From: Porticoccaceae bacterium | GTDB taxonomy: Bacteria; Pseudomonadota; Gammaproteobacteria; Pseudomonadales; Porticoccaceae | Assembly: GCA_023229065.1 (NCBI GenBank) | Contig: JALNZZ010000014.1 | Coordinates: 1-24,144 of the forward strand | Length of the DNA stretch: 24,144 nucleotides | Direction of reading: 5' to 3' | Part shown: positions 8,177-15,296 of the stretch, piece after piece | How positions within the stretch are numbered: the first letter of the stretch is position 1 | Layout of the letters: each line of letters begins with the position of its first letter | The notes under the pieces: model-generated | What the model saw: only the letters and a program-made list of their open reading frames with translations | What the model was told of the DNA's origin: nothing | Databases searched by the model: none | Translations under genes and position numbers: made by a program

Positions 8177-8208
8177 CCTCAATCGGGTTAAAAACACAAA
8201 GATTGAGG
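8177..8208 (-). promoter_or_regulatory. Hairpin sequestering the btuB ribosome-binding site
   Basis: On the minus strand CCTCAATC (8208-8201) pairs perfectly with GATTGAGG (8184-8177) around a 16-base loop. The 3' arm overlaps the btuB Shine-Dalgarno sequence GAGGAA (8180-8175), six bases from the GTG start. The stop codon of the leader frame (8190-8188) lies in the loop, so a ribosome translating that frame would run through the 5' arm. This reads as a translational expression platform of the riboswitch; the pairing is seen, the role is inferred. Confidence 0.6.
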
Positions 8209-8361
8209 GAGGGTAAGAGTGGTGAGCGCCGAACAGAAACAGACAGGCAAGTAACCACCGACAAAGCCCTCCGCTTCATCGTTGCAGCTACTGCACACCG
8301 TGACGACGCAGAGCGCGTCGTCACCAGGCCGGTTTCGGGCTTGTGAGTCGGGTGGACTCAT
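8188..8361 (-). CDS. Riboswitch-embedded leader reading frame upstream of btuB (57 codons, hypothetical)
   Basis: The frame opens at an ATG inside the cobalamin aptamer core (GGTAAATGAG) and runs 57 codons to a TAA in the loop of the hairpin that holds the btuB ribosome site. The peptide includes DSQARNRPGDDA, a Cys-rich stretch CSSCNDEAEGF and ends LPQSLCF. The same frame exists in the second riboswitch leader (15280-15558): the 33 aligned codons up to DEAEGF differ at 16 bases, nine of them in third codon positions, plus one in-frame 3-base indel. The spacing between the later CF and LP residue pairs is also equal. There is no evident Shine-Dalgarno site and no family I recognise. A second overlapping frame (8166-8279) ends in GTGA with btuB and is a rival. 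Coding status is uncertain. Confidence 0.4.
   Translation of the reverse strand: MSPPDSQARNRPGDDALCVVTVCSSCNDEAEGFVGGYLPVCFCSALTTLTLPQSLCF
8263..8277 (-). repeat. GGAGG-loop hairpin element, copy 1
   Basis: On the minus strand GAAGC-GGAGG-GCTTT can form a 5-bp stem (one G-U pair) that presents a perfect Shine-Dalgarno-like GGAGG in its loop. The same 15-base element occurs twice in the second riboswitch leader. A complementary CCTCC lies downstream at 8212-8208, next to the btuB hairpin. In the leader frame it encodes EAEGF. Whether RNA pairing or the peptide is conserved is open. Confidence 0.45.
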
Positions 8362-8500
8362 TTACCGTTGCGGGGGCAGCGGTGGTTTTGTCACTGGCGG
8401 CCGATAATCTTCAAAAATCTTGCCGTGACGCACCACACTTCCCGTTTACCCTGTTCCAGACCATCCCGGCGGAGGATGGACGAACAGGCACCTGATGCAG
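8291..8500 (-). promoter_or_regulatory. Cobalamin (adenosylcobalamin-class) riboswitch upstream of btuB
   Basis: The minus strand carries the class hallmarks in order: CAGGTGCCTG, AACAGGGTAAACGGGAAG, GGTGCGTCACGG, CTGCCCCCGCAACGGTAA and the B12-box-like GCCCGAAACCGGCC. The closing P1 stem forms between CTGCAT (8500-8495) and GTGCAG (8296-8291). A 10-bp hairpin at 8324-8300 follows the B12 box and corresponds to the regulatory P13-type stem. Ligand binding is expected to lower expression of btuB and the cob genes behind it. No U-tract terminator is visible between aptamer and btuB, so control is probably at translation. Confidence 0.93.
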
Positions 8501-8507
8501 GGGGCGG

Positions 8508-8536
8508 ATTGTATCCATGTGGTAGGGGGATGGCAA
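8508..8536 (-). promoter_or_regulatory. Sigma70-type promoter of the btuB-cob operon
   Basis: On the minus strand TTGCCA (8536-8531) and TACAAT (8513-8508) are separated by exactly 17 bases. A start six or seven bases downstream would fall just before the P1 stem of the riboswitch. The second riboswitch leader has the same arrangement and spacing, which strengthens both calls. The bases between here and 8609 hold no other feature that I can see. Confidence 0.65.
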
Positions 8537-8609
8537 ACGTGCTTGCGGTGCTGTGAGGTCGCGTCCGGAGTGCGAAGCGCTGTCTAGCCATATCAATCCG
8601 CAATAAAGG

Positions 8610-10736
8610 TCAGAGCTGGAACTGAACACCAACATAGGCCGACAGCGGTTCGCCCGGGTTGAACAGGGCTGCCGACGGGGTGTATTGGTTTACCGCGGCG
8701 TGGGTGGCGATATAGTCCCTGTCCTGGAGGTTTCTCAGCTCGCAGAAGACCTGCCAGCCGCGCCCTTCGAAGCCGGCGCGAAAGCCCAGTAGCGCATAGC
8801 CATCCACCTGGTAGGTGTTGTTGAAGTCGGCATAGCGGTCGTCGACTACATCCAGTGTCGGGCCGGCGAACAGGCCGCCGCTGTGGCGGTAGAGCAATTC
8901 GGCGCGGGCGCTGTAGCCGGGTGCGACCGGCAGGTCATTGTTGCCGTAAAAGGGATCGCTGTCGAAACGGAAGTGGTTCAGGGTGAAGCTTAGCTGCGGC
9001 TCCAGACGGTGGATGCCGGCGCTGTCCAGGAGCAGGACAGCGCCCAGCGCCAGCTCCAGGCCGGCGTGGATCGTGTCATCGATATTGGTGGTGAGGCTGG
9101 TGCCCGGGGCGGCGGGGTCGTCCACGGACAGAATTGCGTCCCGAATACGCGCGTAGTAGAGGGACAGATCCCAGTGCCACTGACCGCTGGAAAAGGCGTG
9201 CTGGCCGCGACCTCCTACCTCCACCACGGTGCCGCGCATGGCGCTGAGGGTATGGTTGTCCCCCCGGGCATCGTCGTCCAGTTCGTAGTTGGTGGGGGCT
9301 TCGTACAGACGACTGATGTTGGCGAACAGAGTAGTGCCGTCGCTCGGTTGATAGATAATGCCGAGGCGGGGGTTGATGCTTTCGTAGTCGTCGTTGGGTG
9401 AGCGTACTGCATCGTCAGCGGTATCGATATTGACCACCTCGCGGCTGGCAACCACCGCCTGGGCTCCGTAGACAAGAGTCCACTGTTCAGCGAAGTGCCA
9501 GTGATCGAGAATGAACAGTTCGAGGCTTTCTGCGCTGTTGTTAATACGCGTAGTCAGGCCGTTGCGCCGCCCGCCATCGTTGCGGTAATTGCCGCCCTTG
9601 ACGCGATTTTCTCCGTAGTTCAAGCCGAGGCGCCACTGGTGGTCACCGGCCTCCAGGTTGTAGCGTACCATGGTATTCCAGTCGCGCTGGTCGGTATTGA
9701 TCAACAGGCTGAAGACTTCCACTGGGGGATTGGGCCCCGGGCCATCGAAGTCCACCATGACCTTATCGACGATAGGATGGTAAAGGCTTTGCTTTTCCCA
9801 CGAAAAGCCCAGCTCGAGGCTGCTGTTGTCGCTCAGCTGCCAGGTGGTCTTGTTGGCGAGGCGGCGGGTATCGACATCCACTTGGAAGTTGCCGCTGACG
9901 GCGGTGGCACCGGCCTGCCTGGGGTTGGCTTTTGCCTCGTCGGCTGTGAGTCCACTGGCCAGCTCATGGTCGTTGGTGATGTAGGTGGCGTAAAAGCGCG
10001 TTTCGATGGTATCGCTTAACTGCCACCCGGCGTTGGTATAAAGGCCTAGACGTTCCTGTGCGCTGTGGCGACGGTAACCGTCTTTACGCAGACTCTCCAG
10101 GGTCAACATGGCGTCGCCGCGCTCATCGGCGAACACGGTGCCGGTATTCAGCCGGGCTTGGGCCGTGCCGTGGCTGCCGCCGTTGAGGTAGAGGGTCGAG
10201 CCTTCCATACCTCGGGCGGTAGGGCTGATGAAATTGATCGCACCACCGAGGGTGGCCGCACCGAAGCTCATGGCGTTGGCACCGCGCGCGACGCTGGCGT
10301 AGCGGGCACTGAGGGGGTCGATGATGCGGTTGTGGTTGTTGCCATCGGCAGCAGTGACTGGCAGGCCATCCTGCAGCAGCCTGATGCCGTTCATGTCGTA
10401 GTTGGTGGCATCAAGGTTTGAGCCCCGGCTGGAAATAAAGACATGATCGGTGCCCGTGGCGCTGACGGCCCACATGCCGGGTACGAAGCGCAACATGTCG
10501 GCGAGGCCGGTGGTCTGGCGGCGGTATAGCTCTTCATTGTCGATAATGGATACACCGCCGGGAATGATGGCTTGCTCGGCCAGTAGAGTGGTCGGGGTGT
10601 GTTGGGCGGTGACTTGCACGGTTTCCATGTGAGGAGCGGCACCCCGCTCTTCTGCTATCGTTATCGAAGGAATCCCTGTTAGCGCACTGGCACCAAGCCC
10701 CAGCGCTGCCCAGCGGACCCAAACCGTTGTGGACAT
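8610..10736 (-). CDS. TonB-dependent outer-membrane receptor, substrate unknown
   Basis: A 708-residue TonB-dependent transporter of the iron-complex receptor type. It has a probable signal peptide (about residues 1-28), a TonB box-like METVQVTAQ at 37-45, and a plug domain with LADMLRFVPGMW, SSRGSNLDATNYDMNGIRLLQDGLP and FGAATLGGAINFI. A long beta-barrel ends in YVGVQFQL with the terminal aromatic/hydrophobic pattern needed for Bam insertion. The C-terminal ELRNLQDRDYIAT segment is also typical. It resembles FecA-like ferric siderophore receptors more than BtuB, but I cannot name the ligand. Unlike the receptors on either side it has no riboswitch. An 8-bp dyad lies about 63-79 bases upstream of its ATG, in the region shared with the divergent glycosylase gene. 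Confidence 0.85.
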   Translation of the reverse strand: MSTTVWVRWAALGLGASALTGIPSITIAEERGAAPHMETVQVTAQHTPTTLLAEQAIIPGGVSIIDNEELYRRQTTGLADMLRFVPGMWAVSATGTDHVFISSRGSNLDATNYDMNGIRLLQDGLPVTAADGNNHNRIIDPLSARYASVARGANAMSFGAATLGGAINFISPTARGMEGSTLYLNGGSHGTAQARLNTGTVFADERGDAMLTLESLRKDGYRRHSAQERLGLYTNAGWQLSDTIETRFYATYITNDHELASGLTADEAKANPRQAGATAVSGNFQVDVDTRRLANKTTWQLSDNSSLELGFSWEKQSLYHPIVDKVMVDFDGPGPNPPVEVFSLLINTDQRDWNTMVRYNLEAGDHQWRLGLNYGENRVKGGNYRNDGGRRNGLTTRINNSAESLELFILDHWHFAEQWTLVYGAQAVVASREVVNIDTADDAVRSPNDDYESINPRLGIIYQPSDGTTLFANISRLYEAPTNYELDDDARGDNHTLSAMRGTVVEVGGRGQHAFSSGQWHWDLSLYYARIRDAILSVDDPAAPGTSLTTNIDDTIHAGLELALGAVLLLDSAGIHRLEPQLSFTLNHFRFDSDPFYGNNDLPVAPGYSARAELLYRHSGGLFAGPTLDVVDDRYADFNNTYQVDGYALLGFRAGFEGRGWQVFCELRNLQDRDYIATHAAVNQYTPSAALFNPGEPLSAYVGVQFQL

Positions 10737-10798
10737 GTCATTTTCTCACCGTATCTGGAAGTAAATAGAAGAGTACCGCTCCAAAGAGATGCTGTGGA

Positions 10799-10815
10799 TG
10801 CGACAAATTGTCGCA
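10799..10815. promoter_or_regulatory. Perfect palindrome, possible operator between divergent genes
   Basis: TGCGACAA and TTGTCGCA form a perfect 8-base inverted repeat around a single A, in the 182-base region between the receptor (minus) and the glycosylase (plus). Size, symmetry and position fit a dimeric repressor site. The sequence is not a Fur box and I do not recognise the regulator. Confidence 0.4.
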
Positions 10816-10918
10816 GTGGTGTGAGGAGGGAGCCAGCATGATCCGGTATTATCGAAACCGTGCTGAGCTTTCCACTCTCACCCCACCCCCATTCCTCCCC
10901 TGTTTTGGATGTAACCCT

Positions 10919-11605
10919 ATGACGAGAACCATTTCTCCCTTCGCCGAGATACGCCAGCGAGCAGCGGAGCGTAAAGGCGGCGACAAGGAACTCGCTGCTC
11001 TGGTTTCCGAGGGTATCAAACCGCCCGATTTGCTGGCGGAAGTGGATGACAGCCGCTATCTCTCCGCTATGACCTGTGCCGTATTCAAAGCGGGCTTTGT
11101 ATGGCAGATCATTGATTACAAGTGGGCGGGTTTTGAACAGGCATTCTGGCACTTCAACGTACTGCGCTGCGCAATGATGAGCCCTGATGACTTTGACACC
11201 CTGTGTGAAGATGAGCGCATTGTGCGCAATTCCCAGAAGATCCGCACTGTACCGCTTAACGCGACCATGATTCTCGACGTACAGAAAAGTCACGGCTCTT
11301 TTGGACAATTTCTAGCCACCTGGCCGCAGGATGATTTTGTCGGCTTGCTGGAATTTCTTGCCAAAAACGGCTCTCGCCTTGGCGGCAACAGTGGGCAACA
11401 TTTTTTGCGCGCCATGGGCATGGACGGCTTTGTGTTAAGCCGCGACGGGATTGCTGCCTTGATTGGAGTAGGCGTCGTGGACCAGCCACCCAAGGGCAAG
11501 AGGGCCATGAAAAAAGTGCAGGAGGCGTACAATCAGTGGCGTGCCGAAAGCGGTTGGGGCTATGCGCAGATCAGCCGCACCCTGGCGATGTCTGTGGATA
11601 GCTGA
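10919..11605 (+). CDS. DNA-3-methyladenine glycosylase I family (HhH-GPD superfamily) protein
   Basis: Probable base-excision repair glycosylase of the Tag-like branch. From the ATG at 10919 it has 228 residues, longer than the roughly 190 of E. coli Tag. The stretch from DSRYLSAMTCAVFKAGFVW through the Trp/Phe-rich DYKWAGFEQAFWHFN to DERIVRNSQKI parallels the Tag order of a substrate-pocket helix, an aromatic segment and an IIRHRGKI-like helix. The region around GMDGFVLSRDGIAALIGVGV is the later helical part. I do not see the clear Cys/His zinc set of classical Tag, so the exact substrate is unsure. The frame is open further upstream to 10808, but the family-like part begins only after 10919. 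Convergent with the PepSY gene, 36 bases away. Confidence 0.7.
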   Translation: MTRTISPFAEIRQRAAERKGGDKELAALVSEGIKPPDLLAEVDDSRYLSAMTCAVFKAGFVWQIIDYKWAGFEQAFWHFNVLRCAMMSPDDFDTLCEDERIVRNSQKIRTVPLNATMILDVQKSHGSFGQFLATWPQDDFVGLLEFLAKNGSRLGGNSGQHFLRAMGMDGFVLSRDGIAALIGVGVVDQPPKGKRAMKKVQEAYNQWRAESGWGYAQISRTLAMSVDS

Positions 11606-11641
11606 AGTCGGCTTGTCGCGGCGCTGTCTCTACCTGCCCGC

Positions 11642-13135
11642 TCACCTCTGGCGCCGTCGGGCCTTAGGGCGCAGACGACGCCAGGCCACTTGCACACTGG
11701 TGACGGAGAACACGAAGCCGAGCACACTCAGGGCGATCACCACGACATCCCACAACGGTCGGCGTTGGATCAGGGCGATGAAGTCCAGGCTGTGCAGGCC
11801 ATTGTAGAGCCAGCGCTGGGCGCGGCCCTTGGTGGTGAGGCGATTGATCAGCTCGCCGGTGGTCAGGTCGATATGGAACCAGCTGTGCTCGTCGTCGTCG
11901 AATATCACCCGCAGTACGGGCAGTGGGCGCCAGCGCTGGTGGTGGGAGTAATAATAGTTGTCGTAGTGATTGAGGGTCGTCGCGGTGGTGACCGTCGCGC
12001 CGGCCATGATCTCGCCAAGCTGTTCGCGGGCATGTTGTTCCAGGGTGAGCTGATCGTCCTGGCCGGGCACTACCGTGCGGCGTTGGTAGGGTGCCTCTAC
12101 AAGGATCAGGTAGGGCTCGCCCGCCAGCCACTGCCAGACGACTTCCCTGGTGTGCGGGTATTGCGTCAGCAACTGGCGCAGTTCCGGCGGGTCGCCGCCG
12201 GCCTGGGCCGAGTCCGCCACCGGGTTGCCGCGATATTCCCGCAACAGGGTGCCGAAAGGCTGTTGCGAGGTGAACACGTTCCAAGGGTTCATGGACAGCA
12301 GCCCGCTGAGCATGAAAGTGGTGAGGAACAGTAGGGAGGCGAGGCCGAGAAGGTGGTGCAGCTTCATCGCGCCTCGGTAGGGGGTGATGTCCCGGCCCCG
12401 GTAGGGATTGCGGATGCGCAGCCGCATCAGGCCCACCGCGGCGCCGGTGGCTATGGAGACGAGCCCAAGCAGAGACAGAACGATCACCACCTGGCTCCAC
12501 AGCTCGCCGTGACGGCGCAGCACTAACGGATAGAGCCAGTGCAGATTGGCGCCGAGCCAGTTCCACGCCCTCTCCCGGGCACTGGTATCCCGCACCACTT
12601 CGCCGGTGAGCGACGAAATGTAGAGCCGGGTGTCGGCTTCGTCGTTGAGGGCCACATGGTACAGGGGCCGGTGGGGGCGCAGGCTGCTGGACAGGGACCA
12701 CTGGTCCATCTCCACCAGGCCCAGGGATTCGGCACCAGCGGCGTCCTCGCCGCTGGCGGCGCGGTGATAGTGTCGTGCTGCCACCAGGGCGTCGTCGCTG
12801 TCGAAATCGGCGAAGGGCGCGCCGTCATCGGCGAACAGCCCGTGCTGCGCGCCGTCGCCGGTGCGCAGCAGGTACGCCGGACGGCCCAGCACGGTGGTCA
12901 GGCGCAACGACTGGATGGCTACCTCGGCACCGACCGCATCCAGCAGTTGCCCGACGGACGCCTGTACTCGGTGCGGGTCGATGGCCGGCAGGCCGGCCAG
13001 GCGCTCCTCCTCCGACAGGGACGGAAACGCCACATACATCATCACCACGCCGGTGAAGAACCACATGGCGAACAGCAGGCACAGGGCGATGCCCAGCCAG
13101 CGGTGGCTCAGATACAGCCAGCGTTTGATGGACAT
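11642..13135 (-). CDS. PepSY-associated TM domain protein (putative iron/siderophore-linked membrane reductase type)
   Basis: A 497-residue inner-membrane protein of the PepSY_TM type. It begins with KRWLYLSHRWLGIALCLLFAMWFFTGVVMMY, here cited only as a start-proximal helix at about residues 4-34 with HRWLG as the typical motif. Two more helices follow near 205-230 and 255-285 (KLHHLLGLASLLFL), then a periplasmic domain and a C-terminal helix near 455-480. PepSY domains lie between the helices (LYISSLTGEVV and FHIDLTTGELI). The ATG at 13135 has GAGG seven bases upstream; the frame reaches a TTG at 13147. It follows the receptor gene by 12 bases and so belongs to the second riboswitch transcript. 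Such proteins are often paired with siderophore receptors and proposed to reduce or release the metal in the periplasm. Confidence 0.85.
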   Translation of the reverse strand: MSIKRWLYLSHRWLGIALCLLFAMWFFTGVVMMYVAFPSLSEEERLAGLPAIDPHRVQASVGQLLDAVGAEVAIQSLRLTTVLGRPAYLLRTGDGAQHGLFADDGAPFADFDSDDALVAARHYHRAASGEDAAGAESLGLVEMDQWSLSSSLRPHRPLYHVALNDEADTRLYISSLTGEVVRDTSARERAWNWLGANLHWLYPLVLRRHGELWSQVVIVLSLLGLVSIATGAAVGLMRLRIRNPYRGRDITPYRGAMKLHHLLGLASLLFLTTFMLSGLLSMNPWNVFTSQQPFGTLLREYRGNPVADSAQAGGDPPELRQLLTQYPHTREVVWQWLAGEPYLILVEAPYQRRTVVPGQDDQLTLEQHAREQLGEIMAGATVTTATTLNHYDNYYYSHHQRWRPLPVLRVIFDDDEHSWFHIDLTTGELINRLTTKGRAQRWLYNGLHSLDFIALIQRRPLWDVVVIALSVLGFVFSVTSVQVAWRRLRPKARRRQR

Positions 13136-13147
13136 GGCCAGCCTCAA

Positions 13148-15268
13148 TCAAAACGCATAGTGCAGGCCAACTTCCGCGCTGCGCCCATCGCCGAGCCGCC
13201 ACTGGTTGCCGCTGCCCGACAGGGCGTAGTCGTCGGTGTCGGTGAGGTTCTTGCCGCGCAGGCTGAGGCGCAGGGCATCGCTGACCTGCCATTGCACGGT
13301 GGCGTCCAGCACCGTGTAGGCGGGCAACTCATTGGTGTTGGCGTCGTTCAGGTAGCGCTTGCCCACGTGGCGCACGCCGCTGGACACGGACCAGTCGCTG
13401 GCCAGTTGCCAGGTGAGCCACAGGTTGGCGGTGCGCTGTGGCACGCCGCGTGGAGTCTTGCCGCTGAAGTCGTTGCCGCCGCTGACGAACTCTTCGTACT
13501 CGGGCTGGGTGCGGGCCAGATTGAAGTCGATGCTGAAGACGTCGAACAGTTGCCAGTACAGTTCGAGTTCCGCGCCGCGGGCGGATTGCTCGCCGATCTG
13601 GCGCTGGATGCCGCCGGGGTCGTTGCTCAGCAGGTTTTCCTTGACGATATCGAACAGGGACAGGGTGTATTGCAGGCGGCCGTCGAGGAAGTGTTGCTTG
13701 ATGCCCACTTCGATCTGCTTGCCCTTGGCCATGTCCAGGTCGGGATTGCTGGAGGTGATCAGGCCCTGGATGGAATCGGCAGCGGTGCTGTACTGGGCGT
13801 ACAAGCTGGTGTTGTCGCCGGGTTTGTAGACGGCCCCCAGGCGCCAGCTGGTGCCGTCGTAGTCGCCTTCGATAAGGCCGGCGGGGCGGCCATTGCTGCG
13901 CGCCCGGTTGCGGCGTTCGTAGTCGAAGTCGTCGTGGCGGATGCCGGCCACCAGGTGCCACTGCTCGTTGACGTGCAGCACGTTGTCGATGAACAGGGCG
14001 TATTGCAGGGTATCGGTGTCGAAGTCGCGGGTGGTTTCGCTGACGGCGGTGTCGTTCCAGGCGCCGCGGTCGGGGTGGCGCAGGTCGACGCTGCTGCTGC
14101 CGGCGTAGGGCGAATTGTTGATGTGGCTGAAGGTGACGCGGTTGACCTCGACGCCGACGCTGGTGCGGCTGGCCATGCCGCCGAGATCAATCTCGAACAG
14201 CAGGTCGGTGCGGTTGCCCAGCTGCTCCTGCTTGTGGAGGATTTCCAGGTAGTCGGCGCGATCCACCTGGCCGCTGGCGGCGTTGTAGCGGTAGCTCTCG
14301 ATGTTGCGCCAGTGCCGTTCGCTGGTCAGATAGTAGGTGTCGCTGCGCAGCTGGACGCCCTCGTTGAGGCGCCATTCCAGGCGCAGCCGGGGCCACAGGT
14401 CTTCGTACTCGACCACCGAATCGTCGATGTTGTAGTTGGTGCGGCGGATGGCATCAAGTATCCGACCGTCCACCAAGGGGGTGCCCCAGTAACCGCCGGC
14501 ATCAGTGTCGGCATAATCCACGCTCACTTGCAGACTGAAGTTCTTCGTGGGCCGGAACAGCAGGGCGCCGGCCACGGCGGTGCGCTCTTCATCGTCGCCC
14601 TTTACATAGCCATCGCGGCTGTGATTTACCGCGTCGAAGCGAAAGGCGAGGGTATCGGTCAGGGCACCGCCGGAACCGAAGGCGTAGCGCTGGAGATCGA
14701 AGCTGCCGGCGGTGATCGCCAGCTCGCTGGCGATAGCATCGAAGGTTGGCTTTTTCGGTACATAGTTCACCGTAGCGCCGATGGCGCCCACGCCGTTGAT
14801 GACGGAGCCGGGGCCGCGCAGCACCTCCACCCGTTCAACTGTCCAGGTATCGGCGGGGAAAGTGACCGAGCCGGAGCCCACATAAAGCCGGGTGCCATCG
14901 TAGGTGTTCACCACCGAGCCGTGGCCAGCGAAACCGCGCACAGTGGTGCCGGTGCCGCCATTGCCATGGCCGGCGCTGGCCGCGAAGCCGGGCGCCCGGG
15001 TGACGGCGGAGAGGCCGGAAAAATCTCCCTTGATGGCGATCTGCTCTTTGCTGACGATGCTAATGCTGGCGGGGATGTCCTGCATCGTCAGGCCTAGACG
15101 GCTAGCGGCGCTGTTTCCCGCATCGAGGGCCAGGCCGCGAGTGTCTAGGGTTGTGGAGCGCACTTCCACGACTTCCATCATGGAGTTGTCGGCGGACGCG
15201 GTGGTGGCGAGCAGGCAAGCACCAATGGCGGCGGCGAGATGCCGACGCGTGGGCAGGGGGGTGAGCAT
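13148..15268 (-). CDS. TonB-dependent siderophore-type receptor under a cobalamin riboswitch
   Basis: A 706-residue TonB-dependent receptor, closer to the FhuE/FpvA-like siderophore receptors than to BtuB. It has a signal peptide of about 26 residues ending in TASA, a TonB box-like MEVVEVRST at 31-39, and a plug with IPASISIVSKEQI and the hallmark WTVERVEVLRGPGSVINGVGAIGATVNYVPKKPT read in pieces from about residue 140. The barrel ends in GRSAEVGLHYAF with a terminal Phe. GAGGA lies eight bases before the ATG. A full cobalamin riboswitch lies upstream, so the cargo is more likely a corrinoid, a cobalt complex or something whose need depends on B12 status than simply ferric iron. Co-transcribed with the PepSY gene. 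Confidence 0.88.
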   Translation of the reverse strand: MLTPLPTRRHLAAAIGACLLATTASADNSMMEVVEVRSTTLDTRGLALDAGNSAASRLGLTMQDIPASISIVSKEQIAIKGDFSGLSAVTRAPGFAASAGHGNGGTGTTVRGFAGHGSVVNTYDGTRLYVGSGSVTFPADTWTVERVEVLRGPGSVINGVGAIGATVNYVPKKPTFDAIASELAITAGSFDLQRYAFGSGGALTDTLAFRFDAVNHSRDGYVKGDDEERTAVAGALLFRPTKNFSLQVSVDYADTDAGGYWGTPLVDGRILDAIRRTNYNIDDSVVEYEDLWPRLRLEWRLNEGVQLRSDTYYLTSERHWRNIESYRYNAASGQVDRADYLEILHKQEQLGNRTDLLFEIDLGGMASRTSVGVEVNRVTFSHINNSPYAGSSSVDLRHPDRGAWNDTAVSETTRDFDTDTLQYALFIDNVLHVNEQWHLVAGIRHDDFDYERRNRARSNGRPAGLIEGDYDGTSWRLGAVYKPGDNTSLYAQYSTAADSIQGLITSSNPDLDMAKGKQIEVGIKQHFLDGRLQYTLSLFDIVKENLLSNDPGGIQRQIGEQSARGAELELYWQLFDVFSIDFNLARTQPEYEEFVSGGNDFSGKTPRGVPQRTANLWLTWQLASDWSVSSGVRHVGKRYLNDANTNELPAYTVLDATVQWQVSDALRLSLRGKNLTDTDDYALSGSGNQWRLGDGRSAEVGLHYAF

Positions 15269-15276
15269 GGATCAAA

Positions 15277-15296
15277 TCCTCAAACGTCAGGTTGAG
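15277..15296 (-). promoter_or_regulatory. Hairpin at the ribosome-binding site of the riboswitch-controlled receptor
   Basis: On the minus strand CTCAA (15296-15292) can pair with TTGAG (15283-15279) around an 8-base loop. The 3' arm overlaps the Shine-Dalgarno GAGGA (15281-15277) of the receptor gene, and the leader frame stop TGA (15282-15280) lies in the same arm, reading TGAGGA. This mirrors the btuB arrangement, although the stem is only 5 bp and would be weak alone. Confidence 0.45.

Noticed and set aside
8166..8279. Alternative 37-codon leader frame ending as GTGA on the btuB start
   Set aside because: Attractive for coupling, but the equivalent frame in the second leader stops at 15351, 83 bases before its gene, so the arrangement is not shared; kept only as a rival explanation.
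8300..8324. 10-bp hairpin after the btuB aptamer as an intrinsic terminator
   Set aside because: No U tract follows, it lies inside the P1 stem and its counterpart shows compensatory changes; it fits the regulatory stem of the aptamer better.
7666..8346. 226-codon plus-strand frame opposite the 5' part of btuB and its leader
   Set aside because: Antisense to the signal peptide and plug of BtuB and to the riboswitch; no motif or ribosome site.
10808..10918. N-terminal extension of the glycosylase gene from 10808
   Set aside because: The extra 37 residues are not family-like, and the frame would begin inside the palindrome; the ATG at 10919 begins the conserved protein.
12539..15097. An 852-codon plus-strand open frame opposite the PepSY and receptor genes
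   Set aside because: It is antisense to two well-supported genes, is dominated by Val, Ala, Gly and Gln, has no recognisable motif and no ribosome site; GC-rich codon use of the true genes keeps this frame open.
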